Below are positions 6,098 through 8,548 of a DNA stretch of 8,548 nt, one piece after another. The number at the start of each line of letters is the position of its first letter. Within the stretch, counting starts at the first letter, position 1. The DNA is taken from assembly GCA_029287965.1 (NCBI GenBank), contig JARFQC010000230.1, forward strand, positions 1-8,548, in the 5' to 3' direction. Source of the stretch: Arenicellales bacterium. Lineage in GTDB: Bacteria; Pseudomonadota; Gammaproteobacteria; BMS3Bbin11. The notes beneath the pieces are model-generated. The model searched no databases. It was given only the letters and a program-made list of their open reading frames with translations, and had not been told where the DNA came from. A program made the translations under genes and the position numbers.

Positions 6098-6196
6098 TGA
6101 GTCCCGGAAATATGACAGTCGGTAAAAGTATCAAACAGCGGGGTTGCTGAAAAGCATTATCTTCCCGAGCCGGACATGACGACCCGGGCAGAACTG

Positions 6197-7348
6197 TTAG
6201 TAGTCAGGACCACTGCTAGAGGGTGGTGTCATGCCTGAATATGATGTACCCGACAGGGAGTCGCCAAGTTCCCCGCCTTCCCCACGTTTGCTCTCCAGCT
6301 TGATCTTGAGGCGCAGATCGTTACCCGAATCTGCTGTTCGAATCGCATCGTCGTATTCGATCAGCCCGTCCTCGAATAGCTGAAACAGGGATTGGTCGAA
6401 GGTCTGCATGCCATGCTCGGTAGAACGTGCAACCACGTCACGGATTTCGGATATTTTTCCTTTCAGGATCAGATCACCAATCAGCGGCGTCTTGATCATA
6501 ATTTCCACTGCAGGCACGCGTCCTTCACCGCCGCGTCTACGCAACAGGCGCTGCGAAATAATTGCATGGAGATTCATGGAAAGGTCAAGATACAACTGAT
6601 TGTGCCGGTCTTCCGGGAAGAAGTTCAGAATCCGCTCCAGCGCCTGGTAGGCGTTGTTCGCATGCAGCGTAGCAAGGCAGAGGTGTCCCGTTTCAGCAAA
6701 GATAATGGCCTTGTCCATGGTGTCGCGGGTCCGGATTTCACCAATCAGGATGACGTCAGGAGCCTGGCGCATGGCGTTAATCAGCCCGGATTCAAACGAC
6801 TCGGTATCCACGCCGACTTCCCGTTGAGTGATCACACAGTTCTTGTGTTCATGAACGTACTCGATCGGGTCTTCGATAGTAATGATGTGACCGAAGCTGT
6901 TTTCGTTGCGATACCCGATCAATGCTGCGAGCGAGGTCGATTTACCCGTACCGGTACCGCCCACGAACATGACCAGGCCGCGTTGAACCATCGCAATTTC
7001 GCTCAGCACCGGGGGCAGATTCAGTTCATCGAATTTAGGAATGTGAGATTCGATAGTACGCAAGACCATGCCGATCATGTTCTGCTGCATGAATACGTTT
7101 ACGCGGAAACGACCGATTTTTTTCGGGTGAATGGCGAAGTTGCATTCGTTAGTCGCTTCGAACTGGCGCCGTTGTTCCTCGTTCATTATGCCGTAGGCGA
7201 ACGAGCGGCTCTCGTCTGGCGTCAGAGACTGCTGCGTGACGGGTGTGATTTTGCCATCGACTTTCAACGCAGGCGGGATGCCAGCTGTAATAAACAGATC
7301 CGATGCATTTTTCAGCACCATCAGTTTGAGCAGGTCGGTAAAAATCAT
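6197..7348 (-). CDS. pilU: PilU, PilT-like type IV pilus retraction ATPase
   Basis: Cytoplasmic hexameric ATPase that assists PilT in pilus retraction and twitching. At 383 residues it is the usual PilU length. Motifs: N-terminal ASDLFITAGIPP (15-26), Walker A GGTGTGKST (130-138), Asp box TIEDPIEYVH (157-166), Walker B DVILIGEIRT (198-207, Glu204) and His box ATLHANNA (226-233). CNFAIHPKKIGRFRVNVF and EHGMQTFDQSLFQLFEDG are of the PilU rather than the PilT type, and the PilT AIRNLIRE motif is absent. The C-terminal tail (about 355-383) is rich in Gly and Ser and looks disordered. It begins 3 bp after the pilT stop; AGGGAGGG (7364-7357), inside the pilT end, is its ribosome-binding site 8 nt upstream, so translation may be coupled. 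All catalytic motifs are intact. No terminator is evident after it. Confidence 0.96.
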   Translation of the reverse strand: MIFTDLLKLMVLKNASDLFITAGIPPALKVDGKITPVTQQSLTPDESRSFAYGIMNEEQRRQFEATNECNFAIHPKKIGRFRVNVFMQQNMIGMVLRTIESHIPKFDELNLPPVLSEIAMVQRGLVMFVGGTGTGKSTSLAALIGYRNENSFGHIITIEDPIEYVHEHKNCVITQREVGVDTESFESGLINAMRQAPDVILIGEIRTRDTMDKAIIFAETGHLCLATLHANNAYQALERILNFFPEDRHNQLYLDLSMNLHAIISQRLLRRRGGEGRVPAVEIMIKTPLIGDLILKGKISEIRDVVARSTEHGMQTFDQSLFQLFEDGLIEYDDAIRTADSGNDLRLKIKLESKRGEGGELGDSLSGTSYSGMTPPSSSGPDY

Positions 7349-7351
7349 TGC

Positions 7352-8422
7352 TTAAGCCCTCCCTGCTGCCGGCGCACTGCCCGGTGCCTGGAACTTTGTC
7401 TTGTCAGCAGCACGACTGCGTGCCTCCTCAACGTGTACGACACGGTTTCTGACCAGGTTAATCAGGCACTGGTCGAGGGTCTGCATGCCCTTGGCCTGCC
7501 CTGTCTGAATGGACGAATACATCTGGGCGATCTTGTTTTCCCTGATCAGGTTTCTGATGGCGGGTGTTGCGATCATGATTTCATGTGCCGCTACGCGACC
7601 TCCGTTGACCTTCTTTAACAGCGTCTGCGCGATGACAGCGCGAAGAGACTCGGACAGCATCGCCCTAACCATGTCTTTTTCCGCTGCCGGGAATACATCT
7701 ACGATACGGTCTATGGTCTTGGCTGCTGACGTGGTATGCAGTGTTGCGAACACGAGATGTCCGGTTTCTGCCGCCGTCAGGGCAAGACGGATGGTTTCCA
7801 GGTCACGCATCTCGCCCACGAGGATAACGTCGGGGTCTTCGCGCAGTGCTGAACGCAGTGCTTCAGAGAAACCCAGTGTATGGGTACCCAGCTCGCGCTG
7901 GTTGACGAGGCAGCTCTTGCTCTGGTGGACAAATTCGATCGGATCTTCAATCGTGAGGATGTGCTCGCTGCGGTTCTCATTCACATAATCGATCATCGCC
8001 GCCAGGGTCGTGGATTTACCTGAGCCGGTGGGGCCGGTAACGAGAACCAGTCCTCGTGGCTGTTGTGATATCTTCTTGAAGATTTCCGGGGCGTTGAGCT
8101 GCTCCAGGGTCAGTACTTTTGACGGAATGGTACGGAAGGCGGCTGCGGGCCCCCGGTTCTGGTTGAACGCGTTGACACGATATCTTGCGATGCCAGGCAG
8201 ATCGAAAGAGAAATCCGTCTCGAAAAATTCTTCAAAATCCTTTTGCTGCTTGTCGTTCATGATGTCATAAATCATGTCATGAACGGTTCTGTCGTCGAGG
8301 GACTCAACGTTGATGCGCTTAATTTCTCCATCAACCCTGATCAGTGGCGGAAGACCCGCTGAAATATGTAAATCGGAGGCGTTCTGTTTATTTGAAAATG
8401 CGAGCAGCTCGGCGATATCCAT
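7352..8422 (-). CDS. pilT: PilT, type IV pilus retraction ATPase
   Basis: Cytoplasmic hexameric motor that depolymerises type IV pili, driving twitching, surface sensing and DNA uptake. It has 356 residues, close to the usual 344-350, with a short Ala/Pro-rich tail accounting for the excess. Motifs: ASDLHISAGLPP (15-26), Walker A GPTGSGKST (130-138), Asp box TIEDPIEFVH (157-166), Walker B DVILVGEMRD (198-207, Glu204), His box ATLHTTSA (226-233) and the PilT-specific AIRNLIRENK (288-297), needed for retraction in studied homologues. The ATG at 8422 has TGGAG (8433-8429) 6 nt upstream, a good start. It is first in a two-gene operon with pilU and shows no defect. Identification is firm. Confidence 0.97.
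   Translation of the reverse strand: MDIAELLAFSNKQNASDLHISAGLPPLIRVDGEIKRINVESLDDRTVHDMIYDIMNDKQQKDFEEFFETDFSFDLPGIARYRVNAFNQNRGPAAAFRTIPSKVLTLEQLNAPEIFKKISQQPRGLVLVTGPTGSGKSTTLAAMIDYVNENRSEHILTIEDPIEFVHQSKSCLVNQRELGTHTLGFSEALRSALREDPDVILVGEMRDLETIRLALTAAETGHLVFATLHTTSAAKTIDRIVDVFPAAEKDMVRAMLSESLRAVIAQTLLKKVNGGRVAAHEIMIATPAIRNLIRENKIAQMYSSIQTGQAKGMQTLDQCLINLVRNRVVHVEEARSRAADKTKFQAPGSAPAAGRA
7357..7364 (-). promoter_or_regulatory. Shine-Dalgarno sequence of pilU inside the pilT 3' end
   Basis: AGGGAGGG on the minus strand lies within the last codons of pilT, 8 nt before the pilU ATG at 7348. With the 3-bp gap between the genes it points to coupled translation. Confidence 0.7.
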
Positions 8423-8442
8423 CTAGTACTCCACGATTTGTT

Positions 8443-8458
8443 TTTATAATCTGATTAT
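8443..8458 (-). promoter_or_regulatory. Palindrome and possible -10 region upstream of pilT
   Basis: ATAATC-T-GATTAT at 8446-8458 is a perfect 13-bp palindrome, 24 bp upstream of the pilT start. On the minus strand TATAAA (8448-8443) overlaps it and could be a -10 element, but no good -35 lies at 16-18 bp. The one-base centre makes a DNA operator more likely than an RNA hairpin. Confidence 0.3.
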
Positions 8459-8511
8459 TGCAAACGCACGGGCACGCATTCACAGCCTCCCGGAAAATGT
8501 TGCCGGACTAG

Positions 8512-8540
8512 TTGCATGCACTGTCCAGTCGTTTTTTAAT
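8512..8540 (+). promoter_or_regulatory. Candidate promoter reading out of the window to the right
   Basis: TTGCAT (8512-8517) and TTTAAT (8535-8540) are separated by 17 bp on the plus strand; the -10 matches TATAAT at five of six positions, the -35 at three of six. It would drive a gene divergent from pilT that begins beyond 8548. In many gammaproteobacteria the gene divergent from pilT is yggS; that is a guess about sequence I cannot see. Confidence 0.3.
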
Positions 8541-8548
8541 CGCTAAAG

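Noticed and set aside
6135..6190. GC-rich hairpin after pilU (CCCGGG with CCGG/CGGG)
   Set aside because: The possible pairs are short and interrupted and the following bases are not a U-tract, so no terminator can be called.
6392..7618. Plus-strand open frame of 408 codons opposite pilU and pilT
   Set aside because: It lies fully antisense to two well-identified genes, spans their junction and has no recognisable motif. Long antisense frames follow from the codon use of the real genes.

Overview
The window looks like chromosomal DNA from a sulfur-oxidising, piliated proteobacterium, most likely a gammaproteobacterium. The evidence is a clear soxB (periplasmic thiosulfohydrolase of the Sox pathway) next to a pilT-pilU pair of gammaproteobacterial type. 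The species cannot be named from this sequence. Every confident gene is on the minus strand, so the region is described from high to low coordinates. I see no tRNA, rRNA, CRISPR array, insertion sequence or prophage gene.

Right part (6197-8548): pilT and pilU, the two retraction ATPases of type IV pili, are 3 bp apart and form one operon. A short promoter region with a 13-bp palindrome lies upstream of pilT. A separate candidate promoter points out of the window to the right.

Centre (3140-6196): soxB stands without other sox genes. It is followed after 34 bp by a predicted lipoprotein of the alpha/beta-hydrolase fold, in which the usual nucleophile elbow Gly-x-Ser-x-Gly reads Gly-Asn-Asp-Trp-Gly. 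Both products should act in the periplasm or on the inner face of the outer membrane. The soxB leader can fold into three successive stem-loops.

Left part (1-2647): a periplasmic adaptor gene is followed by the N-terminal third to half of an RND efflux permease that runs off the left edge. Together they form the inner part of a tripartite pump. No outer-membrane channel gene is in the window.

The two main non-coding regions share a bipartite sequence, GGTCGC-(2 or 3 nt)-ACTCAACC on the plus strand, near a common AT-rich element. One copy lies upstream of soxB and one upstream of the pump operon, in the same orientation to the gene. This suggests, without proving, common control of thiosulfate oxidation and the efflux pump. 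The 492-bp region between hydrolase and pump genes also holds inverted repeats and a plus-strand small reading frame whose strong Shine-Dalgarno sequence can be masked by an upstream complementary octamer.

The most unusual points are the Asp-nucleophile hydrolase paired with soxB, the shared upstream box and the structured soxB leader. Nothing here amounts to a clearly new defence or mobile system.
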